From: Lamellibrachia satsuma
Lineage: Eukaryota > Annelida > Polychaeta > Sabellida > Siboglinidae
Length of the DNA: 64,000 nt
Assembly: GCA_033239005.1 (NCBI GenBank)
Contig: BSQZ01000030.1
Coordinates: 4,896,001-4,960,000, forward strand
Direction: 5' to 3'
Part shown: positions 27,001 to 42,000 of the stretch, piece after piece
How the letters are laid out: each line of letters opens with the position of its first letter
Numbering within the stretch: the first letter of the stretch is position 1
Program-made: the position numbers and the translations under genes
Notes under the pieces: model-generated
The model's input: only the letters and a program-made list of their open reading frames with translations
Database searches by the model: none
Told to the model about the DNA's origin: nothing

Positions 27001-30000
27001 AAGCAACAACACACATACGCAACACCAAACAACCGCAGACATACTCAACACCAAACAACCACAGACATACTCAACACCAAACAACCACAGACATACTCAA
27101 CACCAAACAACCACAGACATACTCAACACCAAACAACCACAGACATTCTCAACACCAAACAATAACATCTATTTTTAGAGCTGCTGCTTTTAATTTTTGC
27201 ATATTATGGTACATCATGGCAAACAAATATGATACACACAAAATAATATTTTATTGATTACCTCTATCAAATAATTTGAGCTAAAAAAGTTGCATGATGT
27301 ATTTAAGAAGTAATTGAAAAGTAATTGAAAATACTAATTATATTTTCACCAATTCCAATTACTTTTAAAAACAAAATGCCAATTCCAGTTACATTTCCCA
27401 AATTGGAATAGGTGTTTCAATTCCAATGTAATTGACCTGGTCGAGTCATCATCATTTGACCCCCTGGTGTGTGTTGACAGAAGCAACAGTTACTGCGGCT
27501 GAGTGTGCCGGCCAACTTCATGTTAGTGGCCCTGGATGAGGGCCCTGGGCCGCCGATCAAGTACCAGTATGCAGAGCTCGCCAAGCTCTACGCTGTCGTC
27601 TCACAGCTCATTCGCTGCTGTGACATCTCCTCCAAGTGTCAGTCCTCTGTCACGGTCAGTCATATACTGCCACATGCAGTATTGTTTGTGGCACTTCATA
27701 GCATATCAAAAATAATAACATGGTTTAGAATTGCTAAATAAACAAATTATTAATAATATATATATATATAATAAATTGTTAAATTAAGTTTTAAAAATTT
27801 TGCTATTAAACTAATGTGAATAATATTACAGAAAACATTCACATTGTAGCATCAGACAAGTCTTGACCATTGGTGACGTTGCAGGGTCAGACAAGTCTTG
27901 ACCATTGGTGATGTAGGGTGAGATAAGTCTTGACCATTGGTGATGTAGGGTGAGATAAGTCTTGACCATTGGTGACGTTGTAGGTCAGACAAGTCTTGAC
28001 CATTGGTGACGTTGTAGGGTCAGACAAGTCTTGACCATTAGTGATGTTGTAGGGTCAGACAAGTCTTGACCATTGGTGACGTTGTAGGGTCAGACAGCAT
28101 GTTCAAACAACCATGGAGACACAAGTCTGGCTGAGCCTCTCATGCCCATACAACCACAGGTCGCCGAGATTCTCTTCAATCGGGGCAGGTCAGTGAACTC
28201 TTGCAGGGGTCAGCATTCCTAGATTGCCTATATTTTAATTGCAATTCTTACATTTCCCATATTTTCTATATATTTTTTATAATTGTGGCGATTTAAAGGT
28301 TTCTTGTGATTCGTTAATACATAATTATGGCATAATCAGATTGTTGAATTTCATGATGTGTTGTTGAAAGTTGACAGTTACTAATTTGCATTAACTCAAG
28401 TCAGTAGATGTCACCACCTGAAATAGCGCTATATTAAAGTTAAAATATTCCTATATTATTCATTCATTTTTCTTCCGAATTCCTAAGTGGATTGACACAT
28501 TGTTCTTGTGCAATCTCTAATGATATCTCGCCTTTCTTGTTACTTACACAATAATGATAGACTAAGTGAATGTGAACTATTCATGACACAATTTTATATC
28601 CACCTGTTGTTTATGTTGATCCTGTGAAGTGTCTCTCACTCTCTCATTATCTGTTGTTTATGTTGATCCTGTCAAGTGTCTCTCACTCTCTCATTATCTG
28701 TTGTTTATGTTGATCCTGTCAAGTGTCTCTCACTCTCTCATTATCTGTTGTTTATGTTGATCCTGTCAAGTGTCTCTCACTCTCTCATTATCTGTTGTTT
28801 ATGTTGATCCTGTCAAGTGTCTCTCACTCTCTCATTATCTGTTGATCCTGTCAAGTGTCTCTCACTCTGTCATTACCTGTTGTTTCTGTTGATCCTGTCA
28901 AGTGTCTCTCACTCTCTCATTATCTGTTGATCCTGTCAAGTGTCTCTCACTCTCATTACCTGTTGTTTCTGTTGATCCTGTCAAGTGTCTCTCACTCTGA
29001 TATTACCTGTTTATGTTGATCCTGTCAAGTGTCTCTCACTCTGATATTACCTGTTGTTTATGTTGATCCTGTCAAGTGTCTCTCACTCTGATATTACCTG
29101 TTGTTTATGTTGATCCTGTCAAGTGTCTCTCTCTCATTATCTGTTGTTTATGTTGATCCTGTCAAGTGTCTCTCACTCTCTCATAATCTGTTGTTTATGT
29201 TGATCCTGTCAAGTGTCTCTCAATCTCTCATAATCTGTTGTTTATGTTGATCCTGTCAAGTGTCTCTCAATCTCTCATTATCTGTTGTTTATGTTGATCC
29301 TGTCAAGTGTCTCTCACTCTCTCATTATCTGTTGTTTATGTTGATCCTGTCAAGTGTCTCTCACTCTCTCATTATCTGTTGTTTATGTTGATCCTGTCAA
29401 GTGTCTCTCACTCTCTCATTATCTGTTGATCCTGTCAAGTGTCTCTCACTCTCATTACCTGTTGTTTCTGTTGATCCTGTCAAGTGTCTCTCACTCTCTC
29501 ATTATCTGTTGATCCTGTCAAGTGTCTCTCACTCTCATTACCTGTTGTTTCTGTTGATCCTGTCAAGTGTCTCTCACTCTGATATTACCTGTTTATGTTG
29601 ATCCTGTCAAGTGTCTCTCACTCTCTCATAATCTGTTGTTTATATTGATCCTGTCAAGTGTCTCTCAATCTCTCATAATCTGTTGTTTATGTTGATCCTG
29701 TCAAGTGTCTCTCACTCTCTCATTATCTGTTGTTTATGTTGATCCTGTCAAGTGTCTCTCACTCTGATATTACCTGTTGTTTATGTTGATCCTGTCAAGT
29801 GTCTCTCACTCTGATATTACCTGTTGTTTATGTTGATCCTGTCAAGTATCTCTCACTCATACCTGTTGTTTTTCTGTGTCTAGTTACGTGAAGAAGCTCA
29901 TCGAGGAATGTAACAGCTCTGAGGAAACAACAAAGCTATTGAAGGTTGGTGGATCAGTCGGCCATGTTGGTGGATCAGTCGGCCATGTTGGTGGGTCAGT

Positions 30001-33000
30001 CGGCCATGTTGGTGGGTCAGTCGGCCATGTTGGTGTGTCAGTCGACCATGTTGGTGTGTCAGTCGGCCATGTTGGTGTGTCAGTCGGCCATGTTTCTTTC
30101 TACCTTCTTGAGAGACATTGTGAACTGTGTTTATTTGGTTACCTGCCAGTGGCAAACTTATTACAAGAAATAAGTACAAAATAACTTGCAGTGTAACAAC
30201 ATTCAAATTCTTATTCCATGATATTATGTTGACAGCTTTGTGTACTGATTTCAGTATTGTCTAACCATTTTGTGTTTGTTTGTGTGTGAGTTGCTGCAGT
30301 CATGTGTTGTTGTTTGAGTCACTGCAGTCATGTGTTATTGTTTGTGTCTGAGTCACTGCAGTCATGTGTTGTTGTTTGTGTTTGAATCACTGCAGTCATG
30401 TGTTGTTGTTTGTGTCTGAGTCACTGCTGTCATGTGTTGTTGTTTGTGTCTGAGTCACTGCTGTCGTGTGTTGTTGTTTGTGTCTGAGTCACTGCTGCCG
30501 TGTGTTGTTGTTTGTGTCTGAGTCACTGCTGTCATGTGTTGTTGTTTGTGTCTGAGTCACTGCTGTCATGTGTTGTTGTTTGTGTCTGAGTCACTGCAGT
30601 CATGTGTTGTTGTTGTTTGTGTTTGAATCACTGCAGTCATGTGTTGTTGTTTGTGTCTGAGTCACTGCTGTCATGTGTTGTTGTTTGTGTCTGAGTCACT
30701 GCTGTCGTGTGTTGTTGTTTGTGTCTGAGTCACTGCAGTCATGTGTTGTTGTTTGTGTCTGAGTCACTGCTGTCGTGTGTTGTTGTTTGTGTCTGAGTCA
30801 CTGCTGTCATGTGTTGTTGTTTGTGTCTGAGTCACTGCTGTCATGTGTTGTTGTTTGTGTCTGAGTCACTGCAGTCATGTGTTGTTGTTGTTTGTGTTTG
30901 AATCACTGCAGTCATGTGTTGTTGTTTGTGTCTGAGTCACTGCTGTCATGTGTTGGTGTTTGTGTCTGAGTCACTGCTGTCGTGTGTTGTTGTTTGTGTC
31001 TGAGTCACTGCAGTCATGTGTTGTTGTTTGTGTCTGAGTCACTGCTGTCGTGTGTTGTTGTTTGTGTCTGAGTCACTGCTGTCATGTGTTGTTGTTTGTG
31101 TCTGAGTCACTGCAGTCATGTGTTGTTGTTTGTGTCTGAGTCACTGCTGTCATGTGTTGTTGTTTGTCTCTGAGTCACTGCTGTCATGTGTTGTTGTTTG
31201 TGTCTGAGTCACTGCAGTCATGTGTTGTTGTTTGTGTCTGAGTCACTGCTGTCATGTGTTGTTGTTTGTGTCTGAGTCACTGCTGTCATGTGTTGTTGTT
31301 TGTGTCTGAGTCACTGCTGTCATGTGTTGTTGTTTGTGTCTGAGTCACTGCAGTCATGTGTTGTTGTTTGTGTCTGAGTCACTGCTTTCATGTGTTGTTG
31401 TTTGTGTCTGAGTCACTGCAGTCATGTGTTGTTGTTTCAGTACTGTAGCTGGGAGAATCCACATTTCTCATCGAGTGTTCTCAGTGAACTGCTGTGGCAA
31501 GTGAGTAGACTGAGTAGACTGGGTAGACTGGGTAGACTGGGTAGACTGATAGACTGGGTAGACTGATAGACTGGGTATAGGCAAGTGAGTAGACTGAGTA
31601 GACTGGGTAGACTGAGTAGACTGGGTAGACTGAGTAGACTGGGTAGACTGATAGACTGGGTAGACTGGTAGACTGGGTAGACTGAGTAGAGTGGGTAGAC
31701 TGGGTAGACTGATAGACTGGGTAGACAGAGTAGACTGAGTAGACTGGGTAGACTGGGTAGACTGGGTAGACTGAGTAGACTGGGTAGACTGATAGACTGG
31801 GTAGACAGAGTAGACTGAGTAGACTGAGTAGACTGGGTAGACTGATAGACAGAGTAGACTGAGTAGACTGGGTAGACTGATAGACTGGGTAGACAGAGTA
31901 GACTGAGTAGACTGAGTAGACTGATAGACAGAGTAGACTGTGTAGACTGAGTAGACTGAGTAGACTGGGTAGACTGGGTAGACTGATAGACTGGGTACAC
32001 TGAGTAGACTGGGTAGACTGGGTAGACTGGTAGACTGGGTACACTGAGTAGACTGGGTAGACTGGGTAGACTGGGTAGACTGATAGACTGGGTAGACTGA
32101 TAGACTGGGTATAGGCAAGTGAGTAGACTGAGTAGACTGGGTAGACTGAGTAGACTGGGTAGACTGAGTAGACTGATAGACTGGGTAGACTGGGTAGACT
32201 GAGTAGAGTGGGTAGACTGGGTAGACTGATAGACTGGGTAGACAGAGTAGACTGAGTAGACTGGGTAGACTGGGTAGACTGGGTAGACTGAGTAGACTGG
32301 GTAGACAGAGTAGACTGAGTAGACTGGGTAGACTGATAGACAGAGTAGACTGTGTAGACTGAGTAGACTGAGTAGACTGGGTAGACTGAGTAGACTGGGT
32401 AGACTGATAGACTGGGTAGACTGGTAGACTGGGTAGACTGTGTACACTGAGTAGACTGGGTAGACTGAGTAGACTGGGTAGACTGAGTAGACTGGGTAGA
32501 CTGGGTAGACTGATAGACTGGGTAGACTGGTAGACTGGGTAGACTGGTAGACTGGGTAGACTGGGTAGAATGGGTAGACTGGGTAGACCGGGTAGACTGA
32601 TAGACTGGGTAAACTGGTAGACTGGGTAGACTGGGTAGACTGGGTAGACTGGGTAGACTGGGTAGACTGGGTAGACTGAGTAGACTGGGTAGACTGGTAG
32701 ACTGGGTAGACTGAGTAGACTGAGTAGACTGAGTAGACTGGGTAGACTGAGTAGACTGGGTAGACTGATAGACTGGGTATAGGTAGACTGGGTAGACTGA
32801 GTAGACTGGGTAGACTGATAGACTGGGTATAGGTAGACTGGGTAGACCGGTTGACTGGGTAGACTGAGTAGACTGGGCAGACTGGGCAGACTGGCAAACT
32901 GGGTAGACTGGGTAGACTGGTTGACTGGGCAGACTGGGTAGACTGAGTAGACTGGGTTGACTGAGTAGACTGGGTAGACTGAGTAGACTTGGAATGGGTT

Positions 33001-36000
33001 GACTGAGTAGACTGGTTGACTGGGCAGACTGGCAAACTGGGTAGACTGGGTAGACTGGGTAGACTGGGTAGACTGGTTGACTGGGCAGACTGGGTAGACT
33101 GGTTGACTGGGTAGACTGGTTGACTGGGTAGACTGGTTGACTGGGCAGACTGGCAGACTGGGTAGACTGGGTAGACTGGTTGACTGGGTAGACTGGTTGA
33201 CTGGGTAGACTGGTTGACTGGGCAGACTGGTTGACTGGGTAGACTGGGTAGACTGTGCAGACTGGGTAGATTGTGTAGACTGGGTAGAGTGGTTGACTGG
33301 ATAGATTGGGTAGACTGAGTCCACACAAGTCCATTGTTTCTGAACGAGCATCCAGTCTGTAAACAGTTGTGTGTCAACAGATGACACTGTTAATTTGTTG
33401 TTGTTGGTTATTGGTGTAGTTATGTAAATAGTGTCATATGTCAATGACACTAGTTTTCCCTCTACTGCAGGTAGCGTATTCCTACACGTACGAGCTGCGA
33501 CCGTACTTGGACCTGCTGCTACAGATGCTGTTGTTGGAGGATTCCTGGCAACAACATCGGATCCACAACGCACTCAAAGGTACACCTCCATCATTGCATC
33601 CACAACGCACTCAAAGGTACACCTCCATCATTGCATCCACAACACTCAAAGGTACACCTCCATCATTGCATCCACAACGCACTCAAAGGTACACGTCCAT
33701 CATTGCATCCACAACACTCAAAGGTACACCTCCATCATTGCATCCACAACGCACTCAAAGGTACACGTCCATCATTGCATCCACAACACTCAAAGGTACA
33801 CCTCCATCATTGCATCCACAACGCACTCAAAGGTACACCTCCATCATTGCATCCACAACGCACTCAAAGGTACGCGTCCATCATTGCATCCACAACACTC
33901 AAAGGTACACCTCCATCATTGCATCCACAACGCACTCAAAGGTACACGTCCATCATTGCATCCACAACACTCAAAGGTACACCTCCATCATTGCATCCAC
34001 AACACTCAAAGGTACACCTCCATCATTGCATCCACAACACTCAAAGGTACACCTCCATCATTGCATCCACAACACTCAAAGGTACACCTCCATCATTGCA
34101 TCTACAACACTCAAAGGTACACCTCCATCATTGCATCCACAACGCACTCAAAGGTACACGTCCATCATTGCATCCACAACACTCAAAGGTACACCTCCAT
34201 CATTGCATCCACAACACTCAAAGGTACACCTCCATCATTGCATCCACAACGCACTCAAAGGTACACCTCCATCATTGCATCCACAACGCACTCAAAGGTA
34301 CACCTCCATCATTGCATCCACAACGCACTCAAAGGTACACGTCCATCATTGCATCCACAACATTCAAAGGTACACCTCCATCATTGCATCCACAACGCAC
34401 TCAAAGGTACACGTCCATCATTGCATCCACAACACTCAAAGGTACACCTCCATCATTGCATCCACAACGCACTCAAAGGTACACCTCCATCATTGCATCC
34501 ACAACACTCAAAGGTACACCTCCATCATTGCATCCACAACACTCAAAGGTACACCTCCATCATTGCATCTACAACACTCAAAGGTACACCTCCATCATTG
34601 CATCCACAACGCACTCAAAGGTACACGTCCATCATTGCATCCACAACACTCAAAGGTACACCTCCATCATTGCATCCACAACACTCAAAGGTACACCTCC
34701 ATCATTGCATCCACAACGCACTCAAAGGTACACCTCCATCATTGCATCCACAACGCACTCAAAGGTACACGTCCATCATTGCATCCACGACACTCAAAGG
34801 TACACCTCCATCATTGCATCCACAACGCACTCAAAGGTACACCTCCATCATTGCATCCACAACACTCAAAGGTACACCTCCATCATTGCATCCACAACAC
34901 TCAAAGGTACACCTCCATCATTGCATCTACAACACTCAAAGGTACACCTCCATCATTGCATCCACAACACTCAAAGGTACACCTCCATCATTGCATCCAC
35001 AACACTCAAAGGTACACCTCCATCATTGCATCCACAACACTCAAAGATACACCTCCATCATTGCATCTACAACACTCAAAGGTACACCTCCATCATTGCA
35101 TCTACAACACTCATAGGTACACCTCCATCATTGCATCCACAACACACTCAAAGGTACACCTCCATCATTGCATCTACAATACTCAAAGGTACACCTCCAT
35201 CATTGCATCTACAACACTCAAAGGTACACCTCCATCATTGCATCCACAACACTCAAAGGTACACCTCCATCATTGCATCCACAACACTCAAAGATACACC
35301 TCCATCATTGCATCTACAACACTCAAAGGTACACCTCCATTATTGCATCTACAACACTCAAAGGTACACGTCCATCATTGCATCTACAACACTCAAAGGT
35401 ACACTTCCATCATTGCATCCACAACACTCAAAGGTACACGTCCATTATTGCATCCACAACACTCAAAGGTACACCTCCATCATTGCATCCACAACACTCA
35501 AAGGTACACCTCCATCATTGCATCCACAACACTCAAAGGTACACCTCCATCATTGCATCTACAATACTCAAAGGTACACCTCCATCATTGCATCTACAAC
35601 ACACTCAAAGGTACACCTCCATCATTGCATCTACAATACTCAAAGTTACACCTCCATCATTGCACATACAATACTCAAAGGTACACCTCCATCATTGCAT
35701 CTATAACACTCAAAGGTACACCTCCATCATTTTATCTACAACACTCAAAGGTACACCTCCATCATTGCATCCACAACACACTCAAAGGAACACTTCCATC
35801 ATTGCATCCACAACACTCAAAGGTACACCTCCATCATTGCATCCACAACACTCAAAGGTACACCTCCATCATTGCATCCACAACACTCAAAGGTACACCT
35901 CCATCATTGCATCTACAATACTCAAAGGTACACCTCCATCATTGCATCCACAACACACTCAAAGGTACACCTCCATCATTGCATCTACAATACTCAAAGT

Positions 36001-39000
36001 TACACCTCCATCATTGCACCTACAATACTCAAAGGTACACCTCCATCATTGCATCTATAACACTCAAAGGTACACCTCCATCATTTTATCTACAACACTC
36101 AAAGGTACACCTCCATCATTGCATCCACAACACACTCAAATGAACACTTCCATCATTGCATCCACAACACTCAAAGGTACACCTCCATCATTGCATCCAC
36201 AACGCACTCAAAGGTACACGTCCATCATTGCATCCACAACACTCAAAGGTACACCTCCATCATTGCATCCACAACGCACTCAAAGGTACACCTCCATCAT
36301 TGCATCCACAACACTCAAAGGTACACCTCCATCATTGCATCCACAACACTCAAAGGTACACCTCCATCATTGCATCTACAACACTCAAAGGTACACCTCC
36401 ATCATTGCATCCACAACACACTCAAAGGTACACGTCCATCATTGCATCCACAACACTCAAAGGTACACCTCCATCATTGCATCCACAACACTCAAAGGTA
36501 CACCTCCATCATTGCATCCACAACGCACTCAAAGGTACACCTCCATCATTGCATCCACAACGCACTCAAAGGTACACCTCCATCATTGCATCCACAACGC
36601 ACTCAAAGGTACACGTCCATCATTGCATCCACAACACTCAAAGGTACACCTCCATCATTGCATCCACAACGCACTCAAAGGTACACGTCCATCATTGCAT
36701 CCACAACACTCAAAGGTACACCTCCATCATTGCATCCACAACGCACTCAAAGGTACACCTCCATCATTGCATCCACAACACTCAAAGGTACACCTCCATC
36801 ATTGCATCCACAACACTCAAAGGTACACCTCCATCATTGCATCTACAACACTCAAAGGTACACCTCCATCATTGCATCCACAACACTCAAAGGTACACCT
36901 CCATCATTGCATCCACAACACTCAAAGGTACACCTCCATCATTGCATCCACAACGCACTCAAAGGTACACCTCCATCATTGCATCCACAACGCACTCATA
37001 GGTACACCTCCATCATTGCATCCACAACGCACTCAAAGGTACACGTCCATCATTGCATCCACAACATTCAAAGGTACACCTCCATCATTGCATCCACAAC
37101 GCACTCAAAGGTACACGTCCATCATTGCATCCACAACACTCAAAGGTACACCTCCATCATTGCATCCACAACGCACTCAAAGGTACACCTCCATCATTGC
37201 ATCCACAACGCACTCAAAGGTACACGTCCATCATTGCATCCACAACACTCAAAGGTACACCACCATCATTGCATCCACAACACTCAAAGGTACACCTCCA
37301 TCATTGCATCCACAACGCACTCAAAGGTACACCTCCATCATTGCATCCACAACGCACTCAAAGGTACACGTCCATCATTGCATCCACAACACTCAAAGGT
37401 ACACCTCCATCATTGCATCCACAACGCACTCAAAGGTACACCTCCATCATTGCATCCACAACACTCAAAGGTACACCTACATCATTGCATACACAACACT
37501 CAAAGGTACACCTCCATCATTGCATCTACAACACTCAAAGGTACACCTCCATCATTGCATCCACAACACTCAAAGGTACACCTCCATCATTGCATCCACA
37601 ACACTCAAAGATACACCTCCATCATTGCATCTACAACACTCAAAGGTACACCTCCATCATTGCATCTACAACACTCATAGGTACACCTCCATCATTGCAT
37701 CCACAACACACTCAAAGGTACACCTCCATCATTGCATCTACAATACTCAAAGGTACACCTCCATCATTGCATCTACAACACTCATAGGTACACCTCCATC
37801 ATTGCATCCACAACACACTCAAAGGTACACCTCCATCATTGCATCTACAATACTCAAAGTTACACCTCCATCATTGCACCTACAATACTCAAAGGTACAC
37901 CTCCATCATTGCATCTATAACACTCAAAGGTACACCTCCATCATTTTATCTACAACACTCAAAGGTACACCTCCATCATTGCATCCACAACACACTCAAA
38001 GGAACACTTCCATCATTGCATCCACAACACTCAAAGGTACACCTCCATCATTGCATCCACAACGCACTCAAAGGTACACGTCCATCATTGCATCCACAAC
38101 ACTCAAAGGTACACCTCCATCATTGCATCCACAACGCACTCAAAGGTACACCTCCATCATTGCATCCACAACACTCAAAGGTACACCTCCATCATTGCAT
38201 CCACAATCAAAGGTACACCTCCATCATTGCATCTACAACACTCAAAGGTACACCTCCATCATTGCATCCACAACACTCAAAGGTACACCTCCATCATTGC
38301 ATCCACAACACTCAAAGGTACACCTCCATCATTGCATCCACAACGCACTCAAAGGTACACCTCCATCATTGCATCCACAACGCACTCAAAGGTACACCTC
38401 CATCATTGCATCCACAACGCACTCAAAGGTACACGTCCATCATTGCATCCACAACATTCAAAGGTACACCTCCATCATTGCATCCACAACGCACTCAAAG
38501 GTACACGTCCATCATTGCATCCACAACACTCAAAGGTACACCTCCATCATTGCATCCACAACGCACTCAAAGGTACACCTCCATCATTGCATCCACAACA
38601 CTCAAAGGTACACGTCCATCATTGCATCCACAACACTCAAAGGTACACCTCCATCATTGCATCCACAACACTCAAAGGTACACCTCCATCATTGCATCCA
38701 CAACGCACTCAAAGGTACACCTCCATCATTGCATCCACAACGCACTCAAAGGTACACGTCCATCATTGCATCCACAACACTCAAAGGTACACCTCCATCA
38801 TTGCATCCACAACGCACTCAAAGGTACACCTCCATCATTGCATCCACAACACTCAAAGGTACACCTCCATCATTGCATCCACAACACTCAAAGGTACACC
38901 TCCATCATTGCATCTACAACACTCAAAGGTACACCTCCATCATTGCATCCACAACACTCAAAGGTACACCTCCATCATTGCATCCACAACACTCAAAGAT

Positions 39001-42000
39001 ACACCTCCATCATTGCATCTACAACACTCAAAGGTACACCTCCATCATTGCATCTACAACACTCATAGGTACACCTCCATCATTGCATCCACAACACACT
39101 CAAAGGTACACCTCCATCATTGCATCTACAATACTCAAAGGTACACCTCCATCATTGCATCAACAACACTCAAAGGTACACCTCCATCATTGCATCCACA
39201 ACACACTCAAAGGTACACCTCCATCATTGCATCTACAATACTCAAAGTTACACCTCCATCATTGCACCTACAATACTCAAAGGTACACCTCCATCATTGC
39301 ATCTATAACACTCAAAGGTACACCTCCATCATTTTATCTACAACACTCAAAGGTACACCTCCATCATTGCATCCACAACACACTCAAAGGAACACTTCCA
39401 TCATTGCATCCACAACACTCAAAGGTACACCTCCATCATTGCATCCACAACGCACTCAAAGGTACACGTCCATCATTGCATCCACAACACTCAAAGGTAC
39501 ACCTCCATCATTGCATCCACAACACACTCAAAGGTACACCTCCATCATTGCATCCACAACACTCAAAGGTACACCTCCATCATTGCATCCACAACACTCA
39601 AAGGTACACCTCCATCATTGCATCTACAACACTCAAAGGTACACCTCCATCATTGCATCCACAACGCACTCAAAGGTACACGTCCATCATTGCATCCACA
39701 ACACTCAAAGGTACACCTCCATCATTGCATCCACAACGCACTCAAAGGTACACCTCCATCATTGCATCCACAACACTCAAAGGTACACCTCCATCATTGC
39801 ATCCACAACACTCAAAGGTACACCTCCATCATTGCATCTACAACACTCAAAGGTACACCTCCATCATTGCATCCACAACACTCAAAGGTACACCTCCATC
39901 ATTGCATCCACAACACTCAAAGGTACACCTCCATCATTGCATCCACAACACTCAAAGGTACACCTCCATCATTGCATCCACAACGCACTCAAAGGTACAC
40001 GTCCATCATTGCATCCACAACACTCAAAGGTACACCTCCATCATTGCATCCACAACACTCAAAGGTACACCTCCATCATTGCATCCACAACGCACTCAAA
40101 GGTACACCTCCATCATTGCATCCACAACACTCAAAGGTACACCTCCATTATTGCATCCACAACACTCAAAGGTACACCTCCATCATTGCATCCACAACAC
40201 TCAAAGGTACACCTCCATCATTGCATCCACAACACTCAAAGGTACACCTCCATCATTGCATCCACAACACTCAAAGGTACACCTCCATCATTGCATCCAC
40301 AACACTCAAAGGTACACCTCCATCATTGCATCCACAATACTCAAAGGTACACCTCCATCATTGCACCTACAATACTCAAAGGTACACCTCCATCATTGCA
40401 TCTATAACACTCAAAGGTACACCTCCATCATTGTATCTACAACACTCAAAGGTACACCTCCATTATTGCATCCACAACACACTCAAAGGAACACTTCCAT
40501 CATTGCATCTACAACACTCAAAGGTACACGTCCATCATTGCATCCACAACACTTAAAGGTACACCTCCATCATTGCACCTACAACACTCAAAGGTACACC
40601 TCCATCATTGTATCTACAACACTCAAAGGTACACGTCCATCATTGCATCTACAATACTCGAAGGTACACCTCCATGTTTTTCAGGTATTCCTGACGACCG
40701 TGATGGCCTGTTTGACACGATCCAAAGGTCTAAGAACCACTACCAGAAGAGGGCGTACCAGTGCATCAAGATGATGGTGCTGCTGTTCACGCAGTCAGTA
40801 GCCTCCACCTCTTTCTCTGTACCTGCACGACTCCACAACACACCTCTTTCTCTGTAGCTGCACGCCTCCACAACACACCTCTTTCTCTGTAGCTGCACGC
40901 CTCCACAACACACCAAATCACTTTAAAATCATCTGAAGCTATAGCTATCTTCTGCAAAAAGCTGAAGACACATTTATTCAAATTGCATTTCCACCCTAAT
41001 TCCTCAGTTTTCCGTCGCTCTCATCATGAATTTCGCATTCCTACACATGATATACTGTTTAACGATTCTGGTTTGTTGTCCCTAGCTCTGGTTTGTTGTC
41101 CCTAGCTCTGGTTTGTTGTCCCTAGCTCTGGTTTGTTGTCCCTAGCTCTGGTTTGTTGTCCCTAGCTCTGGTTTGTTGCCCCTAGCTCTGGTTTGTTGTC
41201 CCTAGCTCTGGTTTGTTGCCCCTAGCTCTGGTTTGTTGTCCCTAGCTCTGGTTTGTTGCCCCTAGCTCTGGTTTGTTGGCCCTAGCTCTGGTTTGTTGTC
41301 CCTAGCTCTGGTTTGTTGCCCCTAGCTCTGGTTTGTTGTCCCTAGCTCTGGTTTGGTGTCCCTAGCTCTGGTTTGTTGTCCCTAGCTCTGGTTTGTTGTC
41401 CCTAGCTCTGGTTTGTTGTCCCTAGCTCTGGTTTGTTGTCCCTAGCTCTGGTTTGTTGCCCCTAGCTCTGGTTTGTTGGCCCTAGCTCTGGTTTGTTGTC
41501 CCTAGCACTGGTTTGTTGCCCCTAGCTCTGGTTTGTTGTCCCTAGCTCTGGTTTGTTGTCCCTAGCTCTGGTTTGTTGCCCCTAGCTCTGGTTTGTTGTC
41601 CCTAGCTCTGGTTTGTTGCCCCTAGCTCTGGTTTGTTGCCCCTAGCTCTGCGGTCGAGGGTTTAATGCCATAGAAGCTTGTTATTGTTGTGCTGTGTTTA
41701 TAGAGTAATACGCTGTGCGCAAGTTCATTATTTGTGGGGGAAACTGCAATGAAAACCCATGTTGTCAAAGCACACCCTTCATTGAACACCCTTCAACAGT
41801 GTGTGTAAGTGGGGGAAACTGCTATGGGCACCCATGTTGCCATAGAACACCCTTCATTAAACACCCTTCAACAGTTTGTTTTACCTGTGTATGTTGCCGT
41901 CTACTTGTGTTACAGTTGTGTCCTGGCCACACAGATGTTTCACCTGTGTACGTTCACTACGTTGCCATCTACTTGTGTTACAGTTGTGTCCCGGCCACAC

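Noticed and set aside
28098..28188. Alternative start of USP9X exon 14 at the AG ending 28097
   Set aside because: It would break the frame, since exon 13 ends on a complete codon; 28094 keeps it.
31437..33573. Three long minus-strand frames rich in QSTQST / PVYPVY
   Set aside because: Frames of the 9-bp array in a USP9X intron; open in all three minus frames with no other coding signal.
35168..40774. 1868-codon open frame rich in [12 protein letters not shown]
   Set aside because: It is the exon-derived 35/37-bp array read in one frame; all forward frames are open, it has no own start context, and it runs through exon 18 in the wrong frame.
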